Shown piece by piece: positions 45,719 through 58,378 of a DNA stretch of 64,000 nucleotides. The DNA lies in contig OY751489.1 in the NCBI GenBank assembly GCA_963565915.1, positions 5,022,001 through 5,086,000 on the forward strand. The letters run 5' to 3'. Source of the DNA: Entoloma clypeatum. Taxonomy: Eukaryota > Basidiomycota > Agaricomycetes > Agaricales > Entolomataceae. Position 1 is the stretch's first letter. Every line of letters begins with the position of its first letter. The notes beneath the pieces are model-generated. The model did no database searches. It saw nothing but the letters and a program-made list of their open reading frames with translations, and was not told the origin of the DNA. The translations under genes were made by a program, and so were the position numbers.

Positions 45719-47767
45719 GCTCACCCACTACAATCTGTTGATTGACTGGGTATTGGGCAGTATCTTATTCCGTTCTACGTTACCTGACACTCTGAGTCTG
45801 ACTCTGACATCGACTGCTGAGGCAGCTCCGCCACCTCTGCAGCGTCCGCCCTCTCCGATGGGCACCTCCAATCTGCTCACTCTGAACACCTCCGACCCGC
45901 CACAGATTACCATGGTCAATGCAGCTGCATATCTCCATGCTTGTAAAGCTCCTGGGGCATACGCTTTCCGTGTTCACCTCTCCAACATCTCCGCCAATTC
46001 CGCGTCTGTCTCTGACAATGCTCCCGATCTCTCTGGCATACCCGAGGAATACCATGATTTTGCTGATGTATTCAGTAAGAAAAAAGCTGACACCTTTGCA
46101 CCCCACCGACCATACGACCTCAAGATCAATTTGAAGGAAGGTACTTCCCCTCCGATTGGTCCGATGTACTCACTCTCACAATCCGAACTTGGATCCCTCC
46201 AAGACTTCATCGACGAGCATCTCAATATTGGTTTCATCAAACCTTCTAGTTCACCTCACGGCGCTCCGATCCTCTTCGTCCAAAAGAAAGATGGATCACT
46301 CCGACTATGCGTCGACTACCGAGGCCTGAACAAAATCACAAAGAAGGACTGATACCCACTTCCGCTCATCTCCGACCTCTTAGCCACTGCCGGAAAAGCA
46401 CATGTTTATACCACCATAGACCTCTGACACGCATACCACCTAGTCCGCATCGCTGAAGGTGATGAATGGAAAACTGCTTTCTGCACTCGCTATGGATCAT
46501 TTGAATGGTTAGTCATGCCATTCAGATTGTCTAACGCACCTGCAGCCTTCCAATGTTTCATGAACGACATCTTCTCCGACCTTCTGGACAACTGCGTTAC
46601 CGTTTACCTCTACAACATCCTGATCTACTCCGACAACCCCGAGGAACACAAAAAACATGTCTGAGAAGTCCTCCGACAACTCTGACACCATGGTCTTTAC
46701 ACCCACGCCGACAAGTGCGACTTCTCTGCCAAAACTGTAGAATATCTTGGATTTATCCTTTCTCCCAATGGACTCAAAATGTCGGAAACAAAAGTCAAGA
46801 TTATTCAGGATTGGCCTGAACCGCGCAGAGTGAAGGACGTCCAGTCCTTTTTAGGTTTTGCAAACTTTTACCGACATTTCATTCCATTCTATTCCAACAT
46901 CACTATTCCACTCACTCGTTTAACCAGGAAACATGCCACTTGGCTGTTCTCCGACAATGCTTGAACCGCTTTTAATGACCTGAAAAAGGCATTTACCACT
47001 GCTCCAATCCTGACACACTGGATCCCCGACTCTCCGATAATTGTCGAAACCAACGCATCCAACTATGACCTAGTGGCTATTTTGTTGATCGTCACCTCCA
47101 ACAATGAAGTCCACCCCGTCGCATTCCATTCCCACACCTTCACGGCCCCCAAAGTCAACTACGACACTCATGATAAAGAACTTCTTGCCATCTATGAAGC
47201 GTTTAAGATTTGGCACCATTACCTCAAAGGATCCGGTACTCCGATTGACGTCATAACCAATCACAAAAACCTCGAGTATTTCGCCACTACCAAAGTCCTT
47301 TCACACTGACAAGTCCGATGGTCGGAACACCTTTCCCAGTTCAACCTCATCATCCGCTTCCGCCCTGGCCGTTTGGGAACAAAACCTGACTCTTTAACTA
47401 GACGATGGGATGTCTACCCAAAAGGGGAAAATAGCGACTATGCAGATATCAATCTGACCAACCTCTGACCAGTGTTTTCGCAAGAACAGCTTTCCGCTTC
47501 ACTTCGCGCGACCCAACTTCTAGAACCTGTCCTCCGTGCAACCATCATTATGGACACTGAGAAGCTTCACCACGACATCCTGAAATCACTCCCTTCCGAC
47601 ACTCTCTACAACACTCACTTAAAAGATCCCAAACCTCGCTGGTCCCTCAATCCCGATGGTTTCCTCCGACATAACAATCACATCTACATCCCCAACTCCG
47701 ATGACCTCCGACTTCGCGTCCTACAGCAGAAGCACAATCATATGCTTGCTGGACATCCAGGCCAAAA
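45719..47767 (+). pseudogene. E3 pol: RT, RNase H, integrase start
   Basis: Continues [10 protein letters not shown], then [19 protein letters not shown] ([34 protein letters not shown]) and RNase H (VETNASNYDLVA, YDTHDKELLAIYEAF). TGA interrupts near 46350, 46424, 46661, 46681, 46962, 47307 and 47466, most at positions of conserved Arg (KKD-R-YPLPL, IDL-R-HAYHL). RT active site is YLYN. Ends in the integrase zinc domain at LAGHPGQN, where E7 gag begins. Confidence 0.9.
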
Positions 47768-48534
47768 CACTTATGGTGGTCAGGGCAAAGCCATGGAAAT
47801 CGACAAAGCAGGAGTAGCCCGTTGCTACAACTGTCAACTATTCGGTCATTTGGCTAAAGACTGTAGCGCTCCAAAGAAGAAAGATGGTCGCAAGTGTTTC
47901 AACTGTGACCAAGAAGGCCATATCGCGCGCAACTGCTGCAAGCCGAAGAAGAACTCCGGAAGGGTTAGGAAGGTGTCCGAAGAAGATGCCGAGAATGATG
48001 AAACCACAATCTTAGAAGCCGACGAGAAGGATTTTCCCGAAGGGTCCGATTAAACGACGCTAAGTCGCGACTCTTATCTATTAAACGGACTTGCTTGCCT
48101 TGTATGACTGCAGACAATAGAACCTATGTCATCCCTGCCAAGCGAGCCGCTGCGTCAACTAAGATTGTGAAGGGAGATAAACCTCCGAAAAGACGAGAAA
48201 TCAGGCTGTTAGCTCAGCTCAGGACACGACAAGGACCAAAGGTTATCCGACCTGAGGTTGACAGCGGATGTGAACGCACATGCATCCATCCCAGAATAGT
48301 ATGCGAACAGAACCTCCCCACGCGAGGAATACCACCCGTAGCAATTCTAAATGCGGATGGATCGCCAAATCGACAACAGAAAGCGAGCCAACTTGCCGAA
48401 GTCAAACTGGATTTGGGAGCACATCAGGAAACCATGGAAGCAATGGTACTGGACATAGGGAGAACGGACATGCTCTTGGGACATGACTGGTTGGTACACC
48501 ACAACCCCACAATCAATTGGACAACTGGCGCGGT
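47768..48534 (+). pseudogene. E7 gag end (zinc knuckles) and protease start
   Basis: TYGGQGKAMEIDKAGVARC then CYNCQLFGHLAKDC and CFNCDQEGHIARNC, acidic tail, stop at 48053. Protease in the -1 frame: [52 protein letters not shown], cut at 48534 by E6. Confidence 0.88.
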
Positions 48535-48823
48535 TGTTGAGGCGACGCTAAGTCAAACGACGTCGCGAGCCCAAACTTAAGAACGAAGTGGAAAATGTGA
48601 AGTGAACTGAATTGCCCAGAGACCCAGCGGGAATCTCAAGAGAACAAGCTATCAAATACAAGTGAAAGTACTCTACTTATATATGTAAATTCCATGAGGC
48701 TGCATTGTGGCAGCGTCATGCTGCGTGATAATGATAAGATGTCCTCATGTGCGATATGATGTAGATAAGATAAGATCGAGATAAGATAAGATAAAGTGAA
48801 AAAGTGAAAATACGATCATAACA
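48535..48823 (-). repeat. E6 3' LTR
   Basis: Preceded on the minus strand by purine tract GAAAGGGGGTAA. Confidence 0.95.
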
Positions 48824-48834
48824 TTACCCCCTTT

Positions 48835-51800
48835 CTAGATCTCGACTTCCAGGCGAGATATGATGTCGTCCGGGGTGTTCGTGAAATTTTCATATGGTTT
48901 AAATTCCAATCCTTCAAAGATGTTTGCGCGTAAGCGCCGAGGTGCATTCGGGTTTAATTTAAAGAAGTCCTCCACCGCTTCCTTGGCATGTTCTAGGTGA
49001 TCCTCGGGTTCCCACGTGTTGTGGTCCTGAGTCAGACCCTCCCATTGCACTAAATATTCCAGTTTTCCTCTCTTCAACCTTGAGTCAATAACTTTTGCGA
49101 CATCGTACTCCTCTTCGCCATTGATAACTATCGGGTTTGGTGCCTGCACCCTTTGTGACATAAATAGTGGTTCCTTAAATAATCGGACTCGTGATACATT
49201 GATGACCGGGTGGATTTTCCAGGTTTTCGGTAATTTAAGTTCTACGGCGTGTGACGAAATGATTTGGGTTATGGTATAGGGTCCAATCCATCGTTCGGCA
49301 AGTTTCTTTAAGGGTCGGTTCAACTTCAGGTCTTTAGTCGATAACCAAACTTTGTCGCCAACTTGGTAAACTGGTGCATCACCCCGTTTCAGGTTCGCAT
49401 ACCGTTCCATCTCTTCTCGTGCTTTTACTAGCGCCGCTTCCGCCTCCTCATGAATCTTCTTCATTCGCTCTGCGAATTCTTTTGCCGGTTCTGACTTTTC
49501 TGCCCTCCGAGGTTCTATGCCCATCCTAGGGTTAAACCCATAATTTACATAGAACGGCGAAAACTGAGTTGCCGTGTGAATTTTATTATTATAGGCGAAC
49601 TCCGCGGTTGCCATCCATTCGGGCCAATCTGTTTGCCGATGGGAAATAAATGATCTTAGATATTGTTCCAACTCCTGGTTGATGCGTTCCGTCTGTCCGT
49701 CTGTTTGCGGATGATACGCCGTTGATAATTTAGTTGTGATCCCCAATATTTTATTTAGTTCCTTCATAAATATTGCCGCAAATTGTGGTCCTCGATCTGA
49801 CGTTAATGATTCTGGCAATCCATGAAGTTTCCAGACTTCGTCCCGATATAGTTTAGCTAATCCTTCTGCTGAGACTTCATCGCGTGTTTTGATAAAGTGT
49901 CATTGCTTTGTTGATCTGCAAGCCACGACTAATACTGCGTTGTACCCCTGAGCTTCTGGGAGTCCTACGATAAAATCTGCTGTAACATGTTTCCATGGTC
50001 CTGCATGTTCCGTGTTTGCTTTTAATTTACCGGCTAGTGGTTGAGGCACGTTTTTTGATCGTTGACATCTGTCGCAGCCCTCGACGTATGCTTTGACCAT
50101 GTTTGTAATACTAGGCCACCAATAATTTCGTGTAACCAATTCCAGGGTCTTCCACTGCCCTGGGTGTCCTGCAACTGGGTTGTCGTGGTGTAATTTAATT
50201 ATTTCCTCCCTGAGTTCCTGACTTTTCGGAACATAAACCTTTCCTCTATGTAACCAGAGTCCCTGCTCTTCATGCCATTCATCTGCGCGCAATGTTTTGG
50301 TATTTGTTTTCTTTAACTCTTCCACTGCTTTCAACACTTGTTCGTCAAACTCTTTGGCATCCCTGATGCGTTTTAATAGTTTACTTTCTTCTCCATCAAT
50401 AAGTATGTGACCTCGATCCATTGCTCGCAAGTGGAAGTATTCCGGTTTTAATAATGTTACGTCTTCGTTGTCATTTTCCACCCCCTTTCTATGATCGACC
50501 CTTCTCGAAAGAGCGTCCGCCTTTCCCATTGAGGTGCCAGCTTTGTGTATTAATTTAAAGTTGAAGCGTGTTAGATACAACGCCCAGCGTGCTTGTCTGC
50601 GATTAAGCTTTCGTCCCTGCATGAAGTACTCGAGGTTTTTATGATCGGTCCAGATCTCGACCTCATGTTTGGCTCCTTCAAGGTGGTGTCTCCATGCTTC
50701 CAGCGCTCGAATTATGCCCAGCATTTCTTTATCGTGTACGTCATAATTTCGTTCCACATCATTTAATCCTTTAGATAGAAAGGCACATGGCCTCCATTTC
50801 TCATCCTCGCATTCCATAGATAGAATTGCTCCTGTAGCAAAGTCCGATGCGTCTGATTCTACTCTCAACTTCCGATCCGGATCGGGAGATACTAATATAG
50901 GTGCCTCCGTAAATAATTTCTTTAGCATATCAAATGCTTCCTCCTGTTCCTCTTTCCACTTCCAGATTGTTTCTTTCCTTGTTAATTTATGTAGTGGCCC
51001 TGCCACTTTAGAGAAGTCCTTGACAAATCTTCGATAGAAATTGGCCAATCCTAGAAACGACTGGACTTCTTTGACTTTTGTTGGTTTCGGCCATTGTTTG
51101 ATGGCGTCTACTTTTGAAGGATCCATTCGAATTCCGTCTTTCCCAATAATTAACCCTAAGAACTCTATTTCGTCTCGGTCAAAGAAACATTTTCCTGGTT
51201 TTAAGAATAAGTCGTTTTCTCGTAATCTTTTTAGAATTTCCTCCACGATTTCACTGTGTCCTTTTTCTCCTTCAGTTGCTACCAATATATCATCGATATA
51301 GATAACTACGTCTCCTTGATCAATCAAGTCTCTAAATATGTCGTTCATCATAGTTTGAAACGTGCTTGGGGAATTATTTAATCCGAAGAACATAACTGTT
51401 GGTTCGAAAGCTCCATCTGGGGTTGTGAATGCCGCTTTCCACTCGTCTCCTTCTTTGATGCGTACATTGTTATACCCCCATCTGAGGTCCATTTTGGTAA
51501 ACCTTTTCTTTCCCTTTAATTTATCGATCAATTCCGGAATCAACGGGAGTGGATAATTATTGCGAACGGTCCAGCTGTTAATGTGTCGGTAATCCTGTAC
51601 CATTCGTTTCTTTCCGTCTTTTTTGGGTATAAAGAATACTGGCGAAGTTTGTGGTGACTTGGTAGGTCGAATATATCCTTTGCGTAATTGATCGTTTACA
51701 AATTCGGATACTTCTTTCCTTTCATCCGGTGACAGGGGATAGACTTTGGCCTTCTTTGGTACGAAATCCGGTTTTAAGTCTATAGCGTGGTCCCATGGTT

Positions 51801-52776
51801 TCCTGACTGGTAATCTCTCCGATGCTTTCTTTTCAAAGACTGATAGATATTTGTGATATTTCCGGGGGACAACCTGTTCTGCCGGTACTTCATCTGAGGG
51901 TTCTCCTTTAGCTGCCCTGAGCGTGTGGATTACTTCCTCCTCCATTTCTTCCTCATTTCCTTCTACTACTTCTTCCATTCTTCCGCCCCATCTGGTTCTT
52001 GCAGTTTTATTTAAATAACGTGTTCGACGCATGCCACATTCTTCTGGACATCTTGATAGTTTAATTTCCGCCTTTTCCCAATCGATTTCTGGATTATGGC
52101 GTTTCAGCCAGGTATGTCCAACAATAATTTTAGCTTTCCCTAGGTTGCATGCCTCAAACACGGCTATCTCCACATGTCCTTTATACCGCATAGCCATGAC
52201 TGCTTCATGCGTGATCGAACCTCCTTGGTTAAGCGTGCCATCAACGTTGTAGACCCGAATGGGGAAAGGTAGTTCCCTTAATTTAATGTTGTTCCTTTTG
52301 GCGAAGTCCAGATCTATGAACATCCCTGTCGCCCCTGAGTCTAATAATGCTTCAACATCAAATGTGCGTTTGTCCTGCAACGTTTCCAGCGTGATTTTCA
52401 TCATAAGCTCCTTTTCCAAAGAAGCGGATCGAATAAAAGATGGTTCCCCCATAGAGTCCGTTTGCCTAGTTAAATTATCTGATTCTTTGTCACAGGGAAT
52501 TAAGCATTCATCCGTAGGGGACGAACCAAGCCTCGTTTCTGAGGGCTCCCCAATGATATAGTTTACAAGTGTATCTAAGTCCGATTCATCTTTTTTTGGT
52601 TTTTCTTTCCTACTAGGTTTATCTAATAGTATTTTATTGTACGTAACTGCAGCATCCGTAAGTTTCTGAAACCAAGATTTTACAATGTCTTTATGTACGT
52701 AAGAGTCTATAGGCAAACATTCATATCGATTTGTCAGAGCCAGCGGGGGATTTACTGGTTGACGTTCACAAAACCC
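48835..52776 (-). CDS. E6 pol polyprotein with one in-frame TGA
   Basis: Entered by a -1 shift at 52776 (GFCERQPVNPPLALTNRYE), with no ATG at its head. Protease [38 protein letters not shown] and [14 protein letters not shown]; RNase [38 protein letters not shown]; integrase HHDNPVAGHPG, GCDRCQ, then TGA at 49902-49900 (STKQ-HFIKT). The same frame continues [13 protein letters not shown] and [16 protein letters not shown] to chromodomain EYDVAKVIDSRLKRGK and the stop near 48835. The integrase first Asp (TADFIVGLPEAQ) lies before the TGA; the second Asp and Glu lie after it. The fragments on either side of the TGA are about 940 and 354 codons. Confidence 0.93.
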
Positions 52777-53840
52777 TGCTGCCCAGCAGCTTGTCCATTG
52801 TTCTGACCATTGGGATTCGGCGCAGGCGCGCCAATCACACCCCTTGGTCCATTTGCAGCTTGTCGTGCTTGACGCCTTGCCGTGATTTGTCGTAAGATTT
52901 CTTCTTCCTCATGTTCGTCGATTTGTTCAATCACAGCCGCTCGCACCTTGCATTGTGGCTGTCTGCATTCCCGGGCGAAATGCCCCTGTCCTCCGCAATT
53001 GTAACAATTACCAGGCGCTCGGCGCTGGTTTCTATCAACCTCCATAGCATTGGGATCTCGGCGTCCCTGACCTTGCTGTCCGTTTTGCTGCAGGGCTCGG
53101 TACCCCCCGTTCTGTTGTTGTCCAAACGGTCGCTGCTGATTCTGTTGGTTTGCGGGCCGATTGCCCCAACCGGTTCTCTGCTGTCCAAAATTGTTGCCGG
53201 TCCTCATGCCCGGTCTTGCCGCGTAAGTTTCCTCTGCTCTTCCGATTGCTAAAATTTCCTCACACGTGTCTTGCACGGTGGTCTGTCGTCTTCCCTGCTG
53301 GAACATTTGTTGTATGATCGAATCCTTGGTGTTCCTTTCTAGCAGAGATATCCCATGCATTTCCTCAATTTGGCCTTTGATGACCAACGTTCCAAATTGT
53401 GTAATAAAATCGTCCACCCGCATGTTTCCTTGTTTAAAGGTTTCGATTTTGGCACGTGCCCATTCTATTTCTGTTGCTGATTGGAATCTTGATGTCACCT
53501 CTCTCATTAATTGCTGGAACGTGGGCCATTGTTCTGATTCCATGCACTGCCTCAAGCGTGTTTCCCCATAGGTGCCGGCTGTAGCGCCTTCCAGGCGAGA
53601 CCATACTGCAATGCAAATTTCTTCCTGTCCTTGGAACAGGTCCCGATTGACCCTGATCCATGCCAGCATCTTTGTCCACCATACTCCGAACGTTGCCTTG
53701 GCCCCATTGTACTTGCCGGGGTCTGCAGCGATTTCTAGTCGTCTTCCATTGGGACGCGGGGCGGCGGGATTATGAGTGGGAGGAGGGAGAGGGGGATTGG
53801 GAAGGGGATTGTCGAACTCGTCGTCGTTGTTGTCGGCCAT
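52752..53840 (-). CDS. E6 gag
   Basis: 362 residues. An acidic, Pro-rich start leads to a capsid core (YNGAKATFGVWWTKMLAWI, EEICIAVWSRLEGATAG, TEIEWARAKIETFKQGNM, DDFITQFGTLVIKGQIEE), a Gln/Asn-rich linker, zinc knuckle CYNCGGQGHFAREC, a basic tail and NVNQ before TAA. Packages the element RNA into virus-like particles. Confidence 0.93.
   Translation of the reverse strand: MADNNDDEFDNPLPNPPLPPPTHNPAAPRPNGRRLEIAADPGKYNGAKATFGVWWTKMLAWIRVNRDLFQGQEEICIAVWSRLEGATAGTYGETRLRQCMESEQWPTFQQLMREVTSRFQSATEIEWARAKIETFKQGNMRVDDFITQFGTLVIKGQIEEMHGISLLERNTKDSIIQQMFQQGRRQTTVQDTCEEILAIGRAEETYAARPGMRTGNNFGQQRTGWGNRPANQQNQQRPFGQQQNGGYRALQQNGQQGQGRRDPNAMEVDRNQRRAPGNCYNCGGQGHFARECRQPQCKVRAAVIEQIDEHEEEEILRQITARRQARQAANGPRGVIGAPAPNPNGQNNGQAAGQQGFVNVNQ
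52770..52776 (-). promoter_or_regulatory. Candidate -1 frameshift heptamer, E6 gag/pol
   Basis: CA-G GGT TTT-GTG in gag phase, 15 nt before the gag TAA. Slipping back one base enters pol without a stop. E8, a different family, has the same heptamer at the same place. Confidence 0.65.
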
Positions 53841-54396
53841 GTTGTGTGAGCAATAGTGCTTTGTAGCGGGCGCGCGACCCTGTTCTGCTACTTAAGCGAA
53901 AAAGAAAACCTAAAAAAAGAAAACCCAAAGAACGATCTGTTTACCCAGGCAGCCGAAATGCCCGAATAAAGGAAGATCTGGGAAAAATGAAAACCACGCG
54001 GTCAACACCCCTACGCGCGCTGGTTCTGTCGAATCCGGGAAAAGATCGGGGGTTGGAACACCTTTTGAGAACTAAACGTGCGCGACCTTCTTTTCCAAGT
54101 CGCCACACGCGCCAGCAGCTTTCCCGAAGGTCAGTTGCGTCGGCCTTTGGTCACCTCGACACGGGACGGGCTCAACGTTTCCCTGTGTGTCTCGAACGGC
54201 AACGCTAGTTATAGTGGGTGCACCAAGCGTTTCTCTTCTTATCCCTGAAGTCCGGGAGGTCCCCCTTAACGCTAGGGTCCGCGTGTAATGGCGAGGTGTG
54301 ACTTTTAACGCAAAAGCACGAAACGGCGGGGATAGTGATGGTGATGTGGGAAGTGTGTGTGTTTGGGCGGGCGATGATGATAAGAGCTTGTTCTTC
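53841..54396 (-). other. E6 leader
   Basis: Untranslated leader between the 5' LTR and gag, with the self-priming site at 54385-54394. No upstream ORF of note. Confidence 0.6.
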
Positions 54397-54685
54397 TGTT
54401 GAGGCGACGCTAAGTCAAACGACGTCGCGAGCCCAAACTTAAGAACGAAGTGGAAAATGTGAAGTGAACTGAATTGCCCAGAGACCCAGCGGGAATCTCA
54501 AGAGAACAAGCTATCAAATACAAGTGAAAGTACTCTACTTATATATGTAAATTCCATGAGGCTGCATTGTGGCAGCGTCATGCTGCGTGATAATGATAAG
54601 ATGTCCTCATGTGCGATATGATGTAGATAAGATAAGATCGAGATAAGATAAGATAAAGTGAAAAAGTGAAAATACGATCATAACA
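54397..54685 (-). repeat. E6 5' LTR
   Basis: Minus strand has TATATAA, then AGCTTGTTCT about 33 nt later (plus-strand complement at 54503-54512), which pairs with the site at 54385-54394, 2 nt outside the LTR. Confidence 0.95.
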
Positions 54686-54690
54686 GCGGT

Positions 54691-57600
54691 AACATTTAAC
54701 CGGTGCCCAACAACATGTCGAACCAAACACTCGGATTTCAGGATTAACCTTAATGGTCGCAAACACCGGGTTCGCATGGTTGAGGTGCGCGACAAAGATG
54801 CACCCAAAAAGTCGGATCAGAAATGGAAGCCTGGAGACCCTATTTTGGAAACTGTCACTCCCACACCACCTCCCACAACCAAACGACCCTCATATGTTGA
54901 ACGATTTGCTCATCTTTTTGAGAAAGAGAATTTTGACAAGATCCCAAAGGAGAGGGAATGGGACCATGGTATCGAACTTACACCGGACGCACCAAAGGAA
55001 CTAGGAGGAAATACATATCCTATGACACAAAAGGAACAAGAAGAATTGGACGCATTCATTGACGAAGGTCTAGCAACAGGAAAGATCCGCCCATCCAAAT
55101 CCCCTTATGCCTCCCCTTGCTTCTTCATCAACAAGAAGGATGGCTCCAAAAGATTGGTACAAGATTACCGCATGGTCAATAAATTCACGGTCAAAGACAA
55201 GTTCCCACTCCCAGGAATATCCGATCTCTTGGACGTACTGAAAGATGCGGTCTACTTCAATAAAATGGACATCATGTGGGGCTATAACAACGTCCGGATC
55301 AAGGAGGGCGATGAATGGAAAGCTGCCTTCCTCACCAGTCGAGGATTGTTCGAACCATTGGTCATGTTTTTCGGTCTTTGCAACTCCCCGGGAACAATCT
55401 CTCAGATGATGGCTAGTCTATTCCGGGACCAGATCCGCCGACGTATCTGCGTGATCTACATGGATGACATCGTGGTTATCGGTAAAACCAAGGAAGAACT
55501 CGCGCGAAACACTGAAGAAATCCTACAGATCCTATCGGACAATGATTTGTTCCTAAAGGAAAAGAAGTGTTTATGGGAAGTAATGAAATGTCCTATATTG
55601 GGATATGTGGTTGGTGAGGGATGCGTTGAGATGGAAACCGAGAAGGTGGATACAATTCGAAACTCGCGAGCACCCACATCAAAAAAGGAAGTTCAGAAGT
55701 TCCTTGGATTTGCTAACTTCTATCGACATTTTATTGAAGGGTACTCAAACATTGCAAAACCTCTCACCGCGCTCACAGGCGGTACGGCATTCACTTGGGG
55801 ACCAACGGAGCAGCAAGCTTTTGAAGGTCTCATACGGGCAATTACATCGGCACCAGTCTTGGCATTACCGAAACCAGAGGGACAGTTCAGGGTTGAAACC
55901 GATGCATCGGGCTATGCAATTGGAGCAGTACTCTCTCAGAAGCAAAATGACAAATGGCACCCCATTGCGTTCTTGTCGCGGACCATGTCCGCGGCCGAAC
56001 AGAATTACGAGATATATGACAAGGAACTCCTGGCAGTCGTGGAAGCATTGAAAGATTGGAGACACTATCTGCTTGAAGCCAGGGAACGTTTCGAGATCTT
56101 GACTGATCACAAGAATCTGGAATATTTCTGTCGTCCTCAGGACCTAAATCAACGACAGCGGCGCTGGAAGATGAAGTTACAAGACTATGACTTCGAATTA
56201 CGGCATGTGCCCGGCAAGACCAATGCAAAAGCGGACATCCTGTCACGCTTACCCTGGTATGAAGCGGAACTCGAACCACAGAACAGTGACCAAATGCTCA
56301 AGGAGGGACTATTCTTGAAACGGTTGGAATCAGAAGATGTGATACAAATGGAGATGTTCACGGAGGAACAATTCTTTGAAGGGGGTGAAACATCTGATCC
56401 CATCAAAATTGGAAACGTCACAACTATTGAAAATCCGTGGATCGCACACATCAAGGGTTCAAACCGCATGGAGACAGAAGTAGCCCAGGGTCTAAAAAAG
56501 AATCCTCATTGGTATCAGCAGGAGAATGGGACCACCTATGCAGGAGAACGAGTCTATGTCCCGCCAGACCCACAATTACGACAAGAATTGATGTTCGAGT
56601 CACACGATGCACCAGTGGCTGGACATCAAGGACAGTACCGGACACATGAACTCCTCACTCGCACCTACTGGTGGCCTACCATACTGCATGATGTGAAGAA
56701 GTACATGAAGGGTTGCGACACTTGTCAACGCAACAAGATTAACCGACAAAAGCGACATGCTCCGCTACATCCCCATGCAGCACCAAGTCACCCATGGGAA
56801 GACATAGGAATCGACGTTGTGGGACCGATACCAGAATCTGATGGAAAAAACGCAATTCTGGTCATCACGGATAGACATTCAAAGATGCTTCACCTCATTC
56901 CGACAACCGTGGAACTATCGGCTGAAGGATTAGCCAAGATCTATCAGGATCAGATATGGAAACTTCATGGGATCCCCAAGAAGATCATCAGCGATAGGGG
57001 ACCGCAGTTCGCCGCGAAGTTCATGGAGATACTCTGCCGCATGTTAGGGATCAAGAGGAACCTGTCCACCGCATACCACCCACAGACTGATGGACAGGCC
57101 GAGCGATCACATCAAGAAACGGAAGCGTTCTTACGAGACTTCGTCACCCATCTACAGGATGATTGGGCTGAATGGATCGCAATCGCAGAGTTCCAGTACA
57201 ATGACAAAGAACATCAGGCAACGAAGCACACCCCATTCTACCTCAACTATGGTTTACATCTGTGGAAGGGAGAGCTCATGTTAGAAGATACCAATCCGGC
57301 TGCCAACAACTTCTTGAAAAAACTCAAACAGGCACGAGAAGAAGCCAATGCAGCGCTGAAACAAGCACAGGATCAGATGAAGAAGACAGTTGACACACGG
57401 AGAAGTCCATCTTGAAACTACCGTATCGGAGACAAGGTGTGGCTGGAAGGGACTAACATCAGGACCGATCGCCCCTCAAAGAAACTTGACGCACTCCGAC
57501 ATGGACCATTCAAAGTCCTAGAGAAGAAAGGAGCTAGCGCGTACCTTCTTGGTCTTCCGAAGACTTGGAAGATGATTCACCCTGTGTTCAACGAGACCCT

Positions 57601-57859
57601 GTTGTCACCATATGAAACTCCGAAGTACACCATCCAGAAAAAGAAACCAGCCCCTGATCCGATCATCGTCGAAGGACGAGAAGAGTACCATGTGTCTACG
57701 ATCCTGGATTCTCGAAAGTTCCGCGGAAAGATCCAGTACCTCGTCCAGTGGGAAGGATATGGCCCAGAAGAGAACACATGGGAACCGCGAGCTAATGTTC
57801 AGAACGCTCAAGATTTGATCCGTGATTTCCATCGGCAGAACCCGTCGCGTCCACGATAA
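54691..57859 (+). pseudogene. E7 pol: protease end, RT, RNase H, integrase, chromodomain
   Basis: Resumes after E6 with [28 protein letters not shown]; RNase [25 protein letters not shown]; integrase [41 protein letters not shown]. One TGA at 57413 ([14 protein letters not shown]) where E2 has Arg. It then runs to chromodomain [16 protein letters not shown], ending at 57859. Otherwise open and very close to E2. Confidence 0.92.
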
Positions 57860-57981
57860 AAGACACCCGTCGAAATCAGCAACAGCATCGACCTCATCAG
57901 TCAAAAACCCACCGAGTTCTCCACTCCGTCTTCAATATAGCTACTCCATTCTTCCTCTATCTCTCCAACATCCTCCGCACC

Positions 57982-58344
57982 ATGTCCACCACCACCACCA
58001 CATCCACTGAAACCAACCCCGCCATCACTGCCCTCATGGGTGAAGCCCTCTCCATGAGAGACCAGATCCACGCGCTAGAAGCCTCGCTCACCGACATCCT
58101 GCATCGACAGATGCACATCCGCCTCCATTCTTTATCCGACCTCCCCGTCACACCAACCCCTGAAGAAAAACAGATCCTCGGAAACTACACCCGTACGCTG
58201 GTCATTGAAAACCGGCGCATCCGACTAGCCGTCCGGAGTCTCGAGCTCGCCGTCGCCATCAACGAAGAGCTCATAGACAATTGGAGCCTCAAGGAGAATG
58301 GCGCCTGGACAAACAACGACGATGCCGGAGGATGGGGACAATGA
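57982..58344 (+). CDS. E7 third ORF, downstream of pol
   Basis: 120 residues starting MSTTTTTSTETNPAITALMG; heptad-like helices follow (EALSMRDQIHALEASLTDIL, ENRRIRLAVRSLELAVAI) and an acidic Asn/Gly/Trp end. No signal peptide or membrane segment, so not envelope-like. It lies 122 nt after the pol stop and ends 34 nt before the LTR. E2 keeps the same ATG context and first codons before its deletion, so the ORF belongs to the family. A coiled-coil, self-associating product is inference; function is unknown. Confidence 0.6.
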   Translation: MSTTTTTSTETNPAITALMGEALSMRDQIHALEASLTDILHRQMHIRLHSLSDLPVTPTPEEKQILGNYTRTLVIENRRIRLAVRSLELAVAINEELIDNWSLKENGAWTNNDDAGGWGQ

Positions 58345-58378
58345 CTCTGTGAGGACACAGAGCTTGAGGAGGGGAACA

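Larger units (their letters stand above)
48535..54685 (-). mobile_element. E6: recent, nearly intact Ty3/Gypsy chromovirus (E4 family)
   Basis: 289-bp LTRs (48535-48823 and 54397-54685) identical by eye, flanked by GCGGT (48530-48534 and 54686-54690). Gag and pol are full length. The only visible interruption is one TGA in integrase. It sits in the protease of E7. Confidence 0.96.
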
